The notes beneath the pieces are model-generated. The model was not told where the DNA came from, searched no databases, and worked only from the letters and a program-made list of their open reading frames with translations. From the NCBI RefSeq assembly GCF_026745355.1, contig NC_079208.1, forward strand, positions 52,623,776 to 52,687,775: a stretch of 64,000 bases of DNA, read 5' to 3'. Both the position numbers and the translations under genes were made by a program. Within the stretch, counting starts at the first letter, position 1; each line of letters opens with the position of its first letter. Shown here piece by piece: positions 1 to 14,300 of this stretch. Origin of the DNA: Beta vulgaris subsp. vulgaris. Taxonomy: Eukaryota; Streptophyta; Magnoliopsida; Caryophyllales; Amaranthaceae.

Positions 1-2600
1 CTTTAAACATCATATCTCTATGATTTATAAGAGCTTGCAAGTATTCATTTTACCATTTTCCAATTTATGCGTGGTCTAAAATCTGGGAGATTTGATAGCA
101 TAACTGCAAATTGCATGCCTAAGGGGACCATCACTCGAGAGTCGAGACCCTGCAGGAAGTTTCCCTAGAATGGATGTACTCGAATATCATCTGAATTCTA
201 TTTACCTGCTATAAAAGTCCAAATTTTGTGAGATCTCACCATCTTGTGCTCTCGAGTGGTTGGTGCGCTCTCTCAAGACACATAAATTGTATTAGAGAAG
301 AATAAGAGGAGTGTGTTGAAAAAGATCAATTCCTTCCTCCCTAGATTGTAGACCATATGTCTATTTTAGAGTATCCCAATTCTTGGTTCAATAAGTTAAA
401 CTTTGAACTTGACAAAAAAAAAAGGAAAACTTTGAACTTCCCATATCACTCTTAATGAGTACCTTTGATCAAGAACTTCAATGAGGTACTACATTGGTGT
501 GATGGATAACCTTGTACGTAATGATCCATGTTACTCACAGTCAGGTACTTGTTTGTTGGTTGTGGGTATGTGTCCAAGTGTCCAACCACGCAGATATGTG
601 AAAATTTTCCAGGATTTTGGCCCAAGGTTCGGAATGTTGAGCATTCTACATGGGTACTTAAGGTGAAGTGAAGCATAGTGTTGGATATTATTAAGATAAG
701 AACTATGATATTCTAATCTCAGTTACTTACATATGAACCCCACCCAAATGTTGCCTATTAGGTGAGATTCGACGAAGTATCAATGTATGACCTTTGACCT
801 TTCATTTTCCTACATCCTATCACAGTTGTGCTGTATTATCTTTGGATTACTATAGACTATTTGCTAGAAGTGTGCTGACTGCTGAGCACTGACTGGTGTA
901 TTTCATCCTTCCAGAAGACTTACTTGGTTGCACATCTACTTGAAAACCTTTGCAAGTTGAATACCAAACATGCTTATGGCATTTCATGTGTGTTATTAAC
1001 ATCTTTTCGGAGTGTCTCGGTCTGAAGGTGATATGGCGTTTGGATTTGCTTTCATGTTAACATCTGGATGGTTTGTTAACCTATGTCTATCTATACACTT
1101 CAAGCCAAACTTTATTTTGTCTTTTATTATATTTAAACAGGTTAATTCCTTTGTATCTTGTGGAGTGATGCATTTGCATCACATAAGATCTGATTCTTTT
1201 AGTAGATAGGAAAAAGTTCGACGTCGAGTCGTCGATGGTACAGTGAAGAACGCCAAAACAGTTTGCTGTGATATTCATACCATGAGGCTTCTTATTCAAC
1301 ATCGTTCTTGTTCTTGTTCGAGAAGACTATGTCTTCTTAGTGCGTGAAAAGAGCTCCAGTCTTTTTATGTGTTTTGACCTTTGGGAAACCTAGACAATAA
1401 AAAGTTATGTGTGTGGGGTATGCAACTTTTTATGCACTTCATGGATTCCAAACCCAACTGATCTTTCATATCAACTTCATGGAATTTCTATCTAGAATGC
1501 ATAATTTTCAACGGCAACATGATGTTGATATATTGGAAAATTTCATCCAAGCCTAACTAATTCAACATTTATGCACATTTTACATCTTTGATTATACTAA
1601 TACCTAATGTGATTCTTGTCATAAGACGAAAATTTCATAGCTTAGTGTAAGGCATCAATTTTTTTGTCCAAAGAATTATTGCTAACAATACAAAAATCAT
1701 CCCTGTATTACAATTAATTATTCTAGTCTATATCATGCATAATTTGTGCTTTGGATTAAAAAAAATAGTTAACCACTATAAATTCATAAACAAAAATAAC
1801 ATTTTTTTTAGTACTTATTCAAAGAAGCCAGCTAATTAGGCTACCATCATCAGTGACGTGGAGCAACTAATGCCAATAATCCTGTATTAAAATTTAAAGA
1901 GATCTAACACACACACTCTCTCTCTGTGTGCATGAGATTTTAACTATAAAAAGTGCATTAAAAAAAGTCAACACTGGGAAATGAGGATTGCTTATCTTAA
2001 TTTGGATACTGTCTAAATGGCATTACATGTGAGGTCTACGTCACATGGCTCTTGGATAATTAAGCAATAGTTGGTTTATAATTAACTTGGTTAAGTGATT
2101 AATTAGATGCCTTACAGCAATATTAATTAAGAACCCTCTATGATATTGATAGGAGATGCTTTCTTCTCCTACTCTGTGATTTGTTGCGTTGTTAAAGATC
2201 TCAATAATCAAGTAGTAGTAGTACTTTGATTCAAATTCTCTATATCAGTTCACACCACTTTTGTCAAAAGAACTAGGCTCTTGTAGTCCTGTTAATTGTT
2301 AAATGGTTTGAGAAAAGCGGGTGTTTTTATAATAACCTTCTTGAAGAAAAAGCTACCGTAAAAAATTAATGTGAGTTATGAATTTGTCTCAACAGTTGAT
2401 AATATTTATGGTTAATTACTATGGATATACTCATATACTCTATATTCGTAATATGCATATATGTATTTAATCAATATTTAAGTTATGGGTTATTTTCTGA
2501 ATTGCCATTTATAGCAATTTTTTACTTTTCAAAATTAGTTATGGGTTATTTTCTAAATTGCAACTTATAAATTCTAAATTTTATAGCTAGCAGTTTTAAG
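1..2600. other. Unassigned region, possible 3' tail of a gene outside the window
   Basis: No open reading frame here is recognisable. Bases 1-1450 have a less AT-rich, more mixed composition than the DNA that follows, and a pyrimidine-rich stretch ending in CAG precedes base 1141, so a transcribed tail of a gene lying to the left is possible but unproven. Bases 1450-2600 are AT-rich with a short CA/CT microsatellite near 1908-1930. I see no transposon ends. Confidence concerns only the description as non-recognisable sequence. Confidence 0.3.
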
Positions 2601-2985
2601 TGAGTAGTCACTTTTCCCTAAAAAAAGGAGTGGGGGATGCTTAGGAGGGTTCTACCGGGGAAGCGCGTAGGGGTGGACAAAGATGAAAGGACAGGAGTGG
2701 GGGCGGGGGTTTAGCAGTGACGAAATGAGGAGGGGGGGGGGCGACGTGGAAAATGGCGAGGGAGGGGATGGGCGACGGTGGAAGTGGTGAGGGAGGGGAG
2801 GGGCGACGAGGGAAGGGGGGAGGGGAGGAGGGGCGTCGAGGTGGGCGGTTGGTTGTGTGCCTGTGGGGGATGGGGAGGCTCGGTGATGCAGGGGTGGGGG
2901 TGAAGTATTGGTGGCTAGGTGGTGGTGACTATGGAGGAAAATATTTTTGAAGTAAATTGTCATATTTTTTCATTTATAGATAATT
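2480..2985. repeat. GC-rich purine-strand island, probably the core of a DNA element
   Basis: Bases 2630-2935 form an abrupt block of G-rich sequence (GGGGAGGGG-type runs) inside AT-rich DNA. The flanks, about 2505-2540 and 2940-2975, are loosely inverted copies of each other (CAATTT..ACTT..CAAAA). The long reading frames through it encode only proline/serine/histidine or glycine/arginine low-complexity peptides and are judged non-coding. Similar islands occur inside the inverted-repeat elements at 10921-12279 and 35334-36040, which suggests this one is also element-derived. Confidence 0.4.
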
Positions 2986-3240
2986 TCTTCCTCCGTTTTT
3001 TAGATGATCCGTTTGAACTTTTTGACACTATTCACATGTGTAACTTTTACTATCTTTTGTGATTTGTACTTAAGGAAAAAATAGTCATATGGGTTCTTGT
3101 TAGATTCGTCTCAATATATATTTTCATAATATCAATTTTTTGTAATTTTTGCTTATTGATAATTAGAGATATAAAGGTTTAAAATAGTGCATTAGCATGT
3201 GTGCCCAAGAGAAACAGGTCAACTAAAAAACAAAGGTGGT
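2985..3240. mobile_element. Stowaway-like MITE
   Basis: The left end reads CTTCCTCCGTTTTTTAGATG and the right end is its degenerate inverted complement (CTAAAAAACAAAGGTGG). The interior holds the phrase TTGTTAGATTCGTCTCAATA, which recurs in other MITEs of this window (23080, 34075, 36290). Length is about 255 bp. Ends are approximate because the inverted repeat is decayed. Confidence 0.55.
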
Positions 3241-5000
3241 ATATTATAAAGTTTTATTTTAGAAATTATAATTGATACTTATTTTTGTATATCATATCAA
3301 ATTTAACATAATAAACATCAATTTCAGGATTTCATAGAATATAATTTAGGAAATTATCAATAACTTATTTTGAAAAGTCAAAACTGCTTTATTTGACATT
3401 ATCTATAGTATCTAATTATAAATAACTAGTGTTGGAGGTGTACAAATGCTTGGCTAACATTAAAATATTATGGTAGCGTTTTTTTTTTTTTTTTTAAAAA
3501 AAGAAGGCTATTGTAAAATTGTTCGAAAAAAGCACTAGTTGATTAGCCATTTATTTTTTTATTTTTTTTACGGCTCAATTTTTAAGGACTTTTTTTTCTT
3601 ACTTTCTAACTTTTTTCTCCTTCAGTAACCTTTTTCTCTAGATTTTTAGCTTTTTTTTTTTTTTTTGTTAACAAGTTGGTTGTTCAAGGAAAAAAGAAAT
3701 GGTTTTTCTACGTAGTGTCTATCTAAATTTTACGTTGTATTCATCCTTTTCGAACATCCCACATTGTACCCCTAAACTTTTTAAATGTCACACAAGATAC
3801 ACTTACTATAATAGTATATGTCATGGTTATTCTAAGAGTTACATAATAACATGAACTCTTTATAAAAGTCATAAAAACACTAAAAATTACAAAGAATTCC
3901 ATAATAACATGATTCTTTACAAAAGTCCTAAAAACATTAAAATTCTAATATAAAAATAGAATTTCATTGTCAGAAGAATTATAATAAACTCCAAAAACAA
4001 TACAAAAACCTAAGAATCGATTAAAAACCTACCTTCATGCTCGCTTATGCATCACAACCTCTTTTAGTAATATGATCAAAACTTATGGTAAGTTCAACTT
4101 TGAATACCGCTTCAAAATATGTGAAGTGGTCTTTTAATTACCATTATTAGAGTTTAATTTTTATTAAGATATAATATTTTATTTTTACATAGCCATTGAT
4201 CCGGGAATAGGATTAACTTAAAAAATTTGAAATTTATGGACTAAAGACCAAACAAAAATCCAAAGAACCATATTCTAATTTGGACTAATTTTTGGAGCAA
4301 TTGCACATACGACAACTTGAACCGATTTTTATTGTAATTTTTCAAGTTTAAAAGTTATATTTTATTTGATATTTGATAAAATGTCTACATAGTGTTGAAA
4401 TTTTTACAACTATATCTAATAAATGGATAGTAGATACTTAAGTCATATATATATTGATTTTCAATGGCATAAGCAACTCTTTGATGGCATAAGAGAAAAC
4501 CTACATTTGTGCTCATTTCCAGAAAGGAGTATGAACATTGACTGTTTCCACTTTTATGACAAATTTGCTCAAAAACATGCGTACATACACTCAATACATC
4601 CACGACTGTAACCACTGTATAATCATAATCATATTGACTAGAATGAGTCGCAAACAAATAGCAGGACAAGAAGATGAGGTTTGCGCAAGGAACTTTTATT
4701 TATAGGGATCTCACGTAAATCATAATCATAAAATTATATGTTAAGATTTGTGTCACTCTTCCAGAATTTTATTATTTACAGTGATCTTTCTGTCAATGAG
4801 CAAGATATCTAGTTCAAGCTGAAAAAAACTGGAAGGTAGACACATTTATGTGAATGTGAGTACGTGACAACTCACAAACACGTATCAATTGAGCATGTTT
4901 CCAGCAAAAGTGCCTTTACCTAACAAAATGTACTTGGTTATGAACAACTTAAAAGACAATCAATTAACGAGTTATGAAAAATGGAGAAAGAAGAAAAAAA
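3241..5000. other. AT-rich intergenic sequence without recognisable genes
   Basis: This stretch contains long T homopolymers (3480-3500, 3650-3668) and scattered poly-A. Short opposing reading frames at 4385-4669 encode no family I recognise and overlap each other, so they are treated as chance. The right part from about 5000 probably includes the 3' UTR of the TMEM87-like gene, whose stop codon is at 5308-5310. Confidence 0.5.
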
Positions 5001-5307
5001 CAAGAATGGGCACAAAATCTATATGCATAATAAGAACAAAACACTATAACTAGTAACTACAGACTAAGGAAATGCTAGGGTTGATCCCTTCTATCATTTT
5101 CAAAGTGGAACGAATAACTACTATTATAACAGAATAACCCAAACAGAGGATGTTTTGCTCCCATGCAACTCTGAAGCTTTGATGACCTCTTCTGTGTAAA
5201 TCATTTGTTTAGAAGGCATAAAAGCATCACTAGGTCAATGGTATCTTTGAAAGGCCAGATGCAGGATATGAACTTTTCGCGATGAAACTTTTACGAGAGT
5301 ACAAGGT

Positions 5308-8300
5308 TTAGGCAGTCTTCTCTTCTTCTGAGTCATCGTTAGATAGCTCAATGCTACCTTTCAATGGACGGGGCTCAGAGGGGATTCGGATATCACTTGA
5401 GGGGATTGGGGCTGGCTTTATGAGTGTTAGTGTGTCATCTCTATCAAAATCTTCATCTCCTGAGTAAGCATACCTGTTGAAAGAAGCAACTTTTCAATGA
5501 GTCCCGGTTAAGAGAATGGTCTTCATGAAGAGACCCAAAATACGCAAATTGCCAGAGGAAGAACACAGTTTTTGCTACAACTAGCAAATTGACAACTATT
5601 CAAGATTTACAATGTGCCAAAGAAACACACAGCAGTTATAGCTATTATTAGATGATACTCTTCTGCCAAAAAAAAAAAAAAAAAGATGATGCTCCCTCCA
5701 TCTTCCCTCTTTCCATTTCGTTCGTTACATAAGAGTTTTTCCCTATTTTGCTTTATTCCATGTATTGTGAACTTTTCCCCGTTTACCCTCCCTAACCCCA
5801 GTACCCCACAGCATGAGTTCACTTCTTTTAGTAGATAATACTCATGTTTCTAATAAACGTTTCCTTTCCTACCCAAAAGTCAGATAAAGGATCCCGCTTT
5901 CCACTAACTCTCACTTTCATTGGTTCCTGTATCAACGGTAACAAGGAAGGACTTCATGAGAGAGTAGAAAACTAGAAAATAAGCGGAACCAAATAATCTC
6001 GAAAAGTTATCACGGAGAATTTATAAACCACAAGTCGATAAGAAGCATTAAATTGACTAATTTGTATGTTATCCTGTATTTACATAATTCCCTTGGAAGC
6101 CTAACTACAAAAACTTAGAGATACTTATCCCAGAGGATGCATCTAAATCAATTTCAGTTTCAATCAGTAAAATTCAGCTCCAAGGAGTGGAATAATAAAT
6201 GGCGGTAGTGGTACTCTAGTGAAGAAAGTTTCAATCTTGCGTCCACAGTAATGATTGTCCATCTGCACATACCTCTTTTTCTTCATAATATCCAAAACCA
6301 GCCACTACCAGTCTAGAGGTGGTAATGAAAAATTATGGAAAAAAAACATATGTTTGAAGATGGAATTTCAATACCATGGGTGCGACTTTTGATAATTACA
6401 TATGAATTCATTGTCATTACCAAAACTAGCCATTAATGGAATAGAACTTCAAATTGTATCCAATAAGGAATTCTAAGGTACCACATTTCCAGAAGGAAAC
6501 ATGCTAGTGAGCACAGCAGTGAAGAACTCTTATCAGACACGGAGGAAATGGGGGAAAAAATGCAGTACCAGGTTTTTTTTTTTTTACCTTGTTGAGTTTT
6601 GGGATGGCGCCCAGAGGATGCAGATTACGGATAGTAAAGAGAACGAAAGAGCCTGCCAGAATGCCGGAATGATCCACGCATTTTGCCAATTCTCATTGTA
6701 TATGTCATTTGCCTCAATATATAACTGCAGAAAAAAAAAAAGATTAAGAGATTACCTCAATGTATCAGGAGAAAATGATTAGTGAGACCAGAAAAATAAT
6801 ACACAGATATGTTTCACATTGCACCCAGTTATCCTCGTGGAGAAAAAGAAAAAATAAAGTACATCCACTACATAACATCCACAAAAGATAACCCATTTGG
6901 AAGGGTAATATACTGTAGCTTGAACCAACATATCCATGAATTTAATCTGTGCCTCTCCCTTGGATAGCATTACCCAACATAAAATATAATTGCATGTGTT
7001 ATCGGTTCACATAATCAAGAGGCAGTAATTTGCAACTCGTAAGTTCAGAATATACTGTATTCTGTATGTCTATGTTTATTGACTCCAACTAATGTTACTA
7101 ATCAAACAGAAATGCCATAGCATTTATCTCAATATGACGAGATCAGCGGTATAAGCCAAGATTATATCTCCTGCCTCTATTTCCTTTAGTCAAGTGCAAT
7201 ATACTTTTTACATCTTAAATTATTCTCAACGCCCTCCATTGAAGACATTTTTGGCCTGCCTCAAATTATTAAGAAAATCTCTATATCCCAACTCTCCAAA
7301 ACTCTCACATGATCTGGCTGAAGTCTAACCAACATAACAGGTTCTTTGTAATCTTATCCTCAATGTCTGCAACTCCAACCTCCTCCTGAATATTCTCATT
7401 CCATATTATACCACTTTAAGTATCCCTCACATCCATTTTAACATACACACCTCTGCTACCCCCATCTAAACGCCCAACAGTATGACTATGAGGCACGAGC
7501 CCTGGAATAAATTTGGTCTATTAACCATTATTAAAGATTCTTTTTAACCTTGAGGTATACTATAATTGGTTATGGTCTCTAACTAACCAAAGGTTGAGTT
7601 AATATACAGATACAGCTAGGTTTCCGAGAATGGAGGAAAATGAGCCTTGTGTTCAAAGAATGCCTGACTAGAACAAGGCGGTAGTAGCCTATTTGCGAAG
7701 TTGGCTTAATGCTAACCTGCTCTTAGGAAGTTTACTAGGGAGGTGACAGCTAAGGTTCCTCGCACGCGGACCAGGAAGTTGATTTTGGCATCTAGGAACG
7801 GACCTATTAGTTTTTTTTGCTCAACAAGTCAATCATAAAAAGTAACTGCAGTAACCTTGCCCTGAAGCCTTGTATTTGCAAAACAAATGTACAAAAATCA
7901 ATAAGCTTAGAGGTGAAGTATCCTTGTATAAAGTGATATAGTAGCATATGGCCAGTCGGCCACGCATATAGGCCAAGTATAAACTAGCTGAATATAGGTC
8001 ATATGGCTTTTCTTTTCTTTCATTTTCTCAGCAGCTCTATCTTGCAGCTCTAAGATGAATATATATGCTGAATATATGCTGAGCAGAATGCAAAAGATGA
8101 AGCTGGTAGTTGCCGGTAGTTGGTACAAGAGGATATCTGCTGGTTATGTGGAAGCGAACTAAAGCTATGAATACATGGTTTCTAGCCGTCTTTCCTTTGC
8201 TGCAGTGATTAGGAAGGTCACGGAGTGGATTCCAACGGATACCACTTGCAGATTGTAGACTAGGTACAGCATAGCTTCTATACTCAGAAATCAAGAGATC

Positions 8301-11300
8301 CTGTATCTTTAAAAGCAGCTGTACAGAGGCGGATCTATGAAGGGTCCTGGGTGGCACAGGACCCCCCAAAACAAATTTAAAAAGTTCGTTTTTCTCCTTG
8401 CGCCAGACCTCCAGAAATATAATTAAACAAGTGTACGTGCTTTTGTTTCATGGAGTGGACTTTGCTCCAGTGGTTATTGTAGCTTTTTTCTCATGATTTT
8501 AGTTTGGTCGCAGGTTCGAGTTTCTATTAAGAGAACTTCAACGTTTTCTTATTCATTCTAAAGAAATGCTTTTTGGTTCAATTGAAGGCTGAAGCCTTAT
8601 TGCTTTTCTTTTTTCGTTCTATTTACTCCAAACAATTCATCTATTTTTATATCAACTCTTAGTTTTTAACAATCACATATTTAAAAATTCATTTATCCGT
8701 TTTCAAATAAATACAAAAAAATTGATTATATGCACTTTTTATATACTAAGTTTGAGCAAGTAAAAAAAAATCATCAGGTAAGATGTTGAACTTGTTGATC
8801 TCTTAAATTTTCAAAAAAAAAAAATTCAATTTCTTATACTTTCATGTAATAACAAAGTACTAAAAAAAATTAATAGGCAAATTTGTATATTTGCTTGCTT
8901 AAAAGTCAATGTGCTAGATGGTTTAGTTAGAACCCTCCAAATTCAAAAACCTGGATCCGCCTCTAGCTGTAGTGTGACTAATATATCTGGAGAACTAGAA
9001 ATTGTTGAACCGATACCTTTCACAATATCCCTGTTTCTATGCAGTATACAGATGATGGAAATACTCATAAAATGTTTTAGTAGCTTGATGCAAAAAGAAG
9101 ATATTTGAAGACTATAATGTTATGAGTTGACCATTAAGCTTAGTTTAAGCATGTACTGGCCTTGGCCTCCTGGGTATAGTCATTTCTCTTGTTCGAAAAA
9201 CCTTCCATTGGTTGCATAATGTATTTCGCCCGCCCCACACTTGAAACAAAGGCAAAAGCGAAATGTTGGTGTCTGAAAGTTTCCAAGACACGGGAGACCA
9301 ACAAAGGCTTCTTTCTTTTCTTATCTGAACTTATCAAAATTTGAACTTATAGCTGTGAAACAAAACCGTAGCCTTTGTCTGAACTTATCCAAAAATACCT
9401 AAACTTGATTTCCCTGTGATACATTCTTTAAAGGTGAAAGAACAAGGCCAAAGAAGTAGCCTTCCATTTCCAGAAGGACCACTGTTTCCCTTTTATAAGA
9501 TGGGTATGAAAGAACTATCCTGCATGGCTCTTGAAGAGAAGGATAAACAAGAGAATATATGTTAATATATAAAAGTTGCACTTGCTTTGTACCTCGTAGA
9601 ATATCCAACCCGCTGACACAACAACAGCCACTACCAATGCATTAGTGAACTTCCGGTAGATATCCAATTTAGCATTCATCCGACGAGCCTGGACGAACAG
9701 AAAAATGTTAGACAAAAATTATGAAGAGTATATTTGACAATTATATAGCTGAAAAAGGAATAAATTTTCAATGCCTAGCTCATAACTTATTAGATAAGCT
9801 TCTAAGATTTATACAGGCTACTGCAGGTCTGCTAGTCATCATTTTGCTAAGCATATTCCTGTGACGAGTAGATGACAGAATATATGTTCCATGATCCACA
9901 GATTCTCTATTGAGCAATGCTATTTGATTGTTCTGGGTCAAAATGTGACCATGAAACATATACTTTCAAACTAACAATTAAATGCTGCGCATCATTATTC
10001 ATCAAAGTGCTCGGCATCGGAGATATTAATTGGACTGCTGAAATTAGGAAGCAGGAGCAAGACTGCCTGACAGATTGCCTTTGTTCACTAATACAGTAGT
10101 CTGTTTCCTAATCTGATTCCAATGCCTTATGAAATTGAGATAAAAGAGAAGGTTTGACTATGCACATATTGGTCTTCCCACCTAATCTCACCCTGAAATT
10201 CCTGCTAGTCCCACAAGCACATCCACCCACAAGGAAAAAAAGGGAAAAAATGGGAGTCCTCTAAGCATCTAGCAGAATTTTAACAAATCACAAGAAAATG
10301 ACGGTTCGCCTAATTAGTGGCTTAGGCCTTAGAGTCAACAGAATATTCATATTAAATGTGAGCGGAAAAGAGGAGGCAGATTTAGCGAAATCATTTATTG
10401 TGAGAAAGGTGGGCCTTGACTTTATCTACAAATTGATTGCTGAGTTGTAAAGATTGTTGATGACATTGTGATGATATGCACTTGCCGCCCAAATTTGCTC
10501 AGTAAATAGTATCAGGAACCAAAATCATTGAAATAAGATGTCTAACTGTGCTTCAAGTTTAATCTACATTCTATTGACAGACCTAAGAAGTAGCATATAT
10601 GCTGCATCGATGAGACAAAACTACAATGTGGTTACCCTCATCCTTACAGAACTGAACCCTCATATGAAGTCAAAAAAGGCATGATTTCCAGATACTTTAA
10701 GTCAAACGAGCCCCAAATACAATCTCATAGTATTCAGGCCTTATGCAAGATTTTTGAACTTTGAACAGGCAATGCCTAGATTAAGTTACTCTACTGGTTA
10801 GTTTATACTCCCTCTGTTTCTAATTTCAAGGAATTTTAGCTATAGAATAAGGCATTCTACAATATCAATACAATATCAAATACCAAGTTATATTTACAAA
10901 GCCAGACAAGAGATTATTTTATACGGTTTTTTCACCATATACCCCTGACAAATTTTTTTTTGCACCGTATAGCCTTTCGACTTTCCAAATTCATCATATA
11001 CCCCTCACATTTCGAAAAATACATCAACTTACCCTTTTGACTAACGGTGTTAGACTTCCGTTAGTCATTAACCCCTAATCCCCTCTAACCCTAATTAACT
11101 AACCTAAATTAAACCCTAATCCTAACCCTAATCTAATTTTTTAACTAACCCACTGCCACATCACCCCCAGTCCCCACTGCCACATCACCCACCCCTTACA
11201 CCCACTGCCACATCACCCCACCCCTTACACCCACTGCCACATCACCCCACCCTTACACCCACTGCCACATCACCCCACCCCTTACCCACTGCCACATCAC

Positions 11301-14300
11301 CCCCTCCACCCCACCCCACCCTACCCCACCCCCTTCCCCACCCCCACCACTGCAGTCCCCTCCCACCATCCCACCACCCACCAGCCCCGAGACCCCCCTC
11401 CACCGTTCCGCCACCTACAGCGCCGCACCCCTCCTCTTCCGCCACCCGCAGCACCACACCCGCGCACAAACTCGCGCAAACCCTTGAAACCCCACAAGCC
11501 CTCGAAACCACCCCCCCTGTCCGCTCCCGCGCAGCCACCACACTAGTGAGAAACGCCACCACGCCCTGAACCCTCCCCTAAACCAACGAGAAAGCAGAGA
11601 TCTGCAACCCTCCTTCCACACCCCTGTTCCCCTTCAAAAAACAGGGCGGCGAAGACTTCAAAAAACAAAGACCGGCGACCCCCCTCCCACACCCCTGTTC
11701 TCCTTCGACTAACAGAGCGGCGAAGAAATGCCGGCGAGAGAGAGGAGCAACGAGAGGTAGAGAAAGAAAAAGCGCGAGAGGAGAAAAGGCTCCGGTGAGG
11801 TGCGAAGGAGAAAGAAAAATGGCGAGAGTAGAAGAGGCGGGGGTTGGCTTCGGCGGTGGTGGGGCAAAGGGGTGGGCGGGGGTGGGTTTCGGTTGTGGTG
11901 TATTTGGGGAGGCGGTCACATTCTAGGGTGGTGAGGTAAAGGGTGGGGAGGGGGTGGTGGGGTAAGGGGTGGGGGAGTGGGTGGGGGTGCTGCCTGCTAG
12001 GGTAGGGGGTGTGGGGAGTGGGGGCTGGGGTAAGGGTGGTTAGGGTTAGGGACTTAGGGTATTAGATTAGGGTTAGGGTTTGGTTTAGGTTTATGATAGC
12101 TAATTAGGGTTAAAGGGATGATTAGGGTTAAATGACTAACGGAGTTAGCCTTCCGTTAGTCAAAAGGGTAAGTTAATGTATTTTTTCAAAAGTGAGGGGT
12201 ATATGATGAATTTGGAAAGTTGAAAGGGTATATGGTGCAAAAAAAAATTTGTCAGGGGTATATGGTGAAAAAACCGTATTTATATTATCAATACAATATA
12301 TAATGTCATTTCCTATGCCAGTGCAAATACAACTGAAGTTAACTAAATTCTTGATATGTATAAAAGTAGTTTACATGCCTTATATTCAAAAACAAAGGAA
12401 GCACTTGGTATAGGTTAAATAAAACATCAAGAATTACTTCATCAATTACATATCAGAAGTAGAAACAAGTACCTGGAGCTTATTTAAAGTAGCAGAAAGC
12501 GAGTTGAATGTCCATAAAATGAAGAAAGCATCCAACAATGCCACTGGCAGAACCATAAACAGTCTAGCTTTCCCAGAAAGATCACTGATGGTACCAACAT
12601 TTTCCACCAATTCAAGGACCTCCGATGCAAGAAAGAAGGTTCCTCCAAGCATAATAACTTTGGACGTGATACCACCAAGAGTAGGTCTTACAACTCCGTA
12701 GCCCATAGAAACCATCAGAATAATTAATCTTGAAACAGTACGTTTGATTATACCAAAGGTTACTGCCCATACAGTAATGCCAACTGGCCTTACTCCAGTT
12801 TTGTTGAACTCCGCATAGTCAAAGTACCAGAAGGCCATCTCAAACATGCCCAATGTTATAACAAGTGTTATGCCGTTCTGCAAGGGAATAACTTCTTTCC
12901 AAAATCTTGAATATTGACTGAACCAATAGATCCCAAGAACCACAAATGCAAGGGACATGTACCCATAGAATTTCATAAATGGAGCCATTCTACCAGGTAA
13001 ATAACCAGTAGGGTCTTTCCAAATGGTTTTTCCCTCTACAACCACATCTTTAAGATTTGGATCACAATGAATAAAATATAAGTTGTACATCCCAGTTTTT
13101 GTAATCCGGATTGATCTAGATGAGAAAGTTGCTTCCAATTCATCAACCTGAAATGAGACACCGTAGACTTGTGGCCAGTCAGGATTTTTGGTGGATTGTC
13201 GGTAAATAATATCTCCCTGTTTGCAGACACCAAGTTTTGCGAGATCTGGGGTGCAGCAAACAGCTCTCTGGCCTCCATATGCAGAACCACCGATTGTTTC
13301 TCTGTCATCTACCTCAAAAAGTATGGCATGGACCCTTGAGCTAAAGTTAGAGGACAACTTGGGCCTTCGAAGTGTAATCTTCTCAAATCTGAATCCAGAA
13401 ACCACAGAAAATCATTCAATACCTAGCCAGTATCCAACAACTAATAGATATTAGAAGTCATTTTAAGTTTACTTTGACGATCAGCATGAGGCAAATGATA
13501 TGCTAACATTACAAAAAAAAAAAAAAAAAAAAAAAGGATCGTCAGTGAAAACACAAAAGATCTGCAGCCAAGAATGGTCAGTGAATAAACAGTTCAGTCC
13601 AGCTATCGAAGCATTCTAACTGTTAGAATATCTCTATATGCACTTATGACTAATTGAGTCCAAGCGTCCAAAATCTACCTACTACCTCATTTCTTCCTAA
13701 GAGTTGGCACAACAGTAGTTTTGGACACTCTTTCGTGGTTAGATCTACATATGGTTTTAAACCCTATAAATGCAAGGAGAATATTTGTCGTTAACCCACA
13801 TAGCCACAAAACTACAACCCTACAATAGCCTGTAGTTCATAAACTACAAACTCCTTCCCCTGTATCGCATCCTGCACACCCTCAGTATACATTAATAAAA
13901 AAAATGTGTAACATACTAACATCGTCTTTTGTCTAGCTTAGGTTATTAATCAAATTTCACAGCTCAACAAGACAACAATCATAACCTACATTAAGTAAAC
14001 AAACTCCTCCAATTCATCTCCCTTGCAAATTGCAATGTTGTATTCAATAAAATGCCAGCAATTCCATAAATCATAAATCTTCATCCCTAAATGTACTATA
14101 TACACAGAATATAAAATCAAATAAAGTGAAGTAAGTAGCTCAGTATTTCCGCAATTCCAAATCCTTTTTTGCAGATTTAAGATTTCAACTTGCACATTCT
14201 ATATATCATCAGATCCAACTCTCTTCACAAACAATTAAACACCAAACTATCATCAATTAAACTAAATCAAAAACCTAAAACCGACAAATTCCACAAAAAT

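Larger units (their letters stand above)
9689..12472 (-). other. Intron 2 of the TMEM87-like gene (2.78 kb)
   Basis: The donor is CTCCAG|GTACTT and the acceptor is TCCAG|GCTCGT. About half of the intron is the foldback element 10921-12279. The rest (9700-10900) is AT-rich with no recognisable coding sequence. Confidence 0.85.

Noticed and set aside
2652..2963. 103-residue minus-strand reading frame
   Set aside because: Proline/histidine/serine low-complexity peptide produced by a G-rich island; no domain, start context or splice support.
4385..4669. Overlapping opposite-strand frames of 94 and 62 residues
   Set aside because: No family motif, AT-rich composition and mutual overlap; probably chance.
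8037..8369. 110-residue minus-strand frame
   Set aside because: Runs across the border of the hAT-like insertion within an intron, so it cannot be an original gene.
11242..11919. Several 68-113-residue frames in the foldback element core
   Set aside because: Glycine/tryptophan or proline low complexity from C-rich DNA inside an intron; not genes.
11085..12110. Telomere-like TTAGGG/CCCTAA motifs as a true telomere or chromosome-fusion scar
   Set aside because: The motifs are short, imperfect and symmetrically placed in the two arms of one element, so they belong to it.
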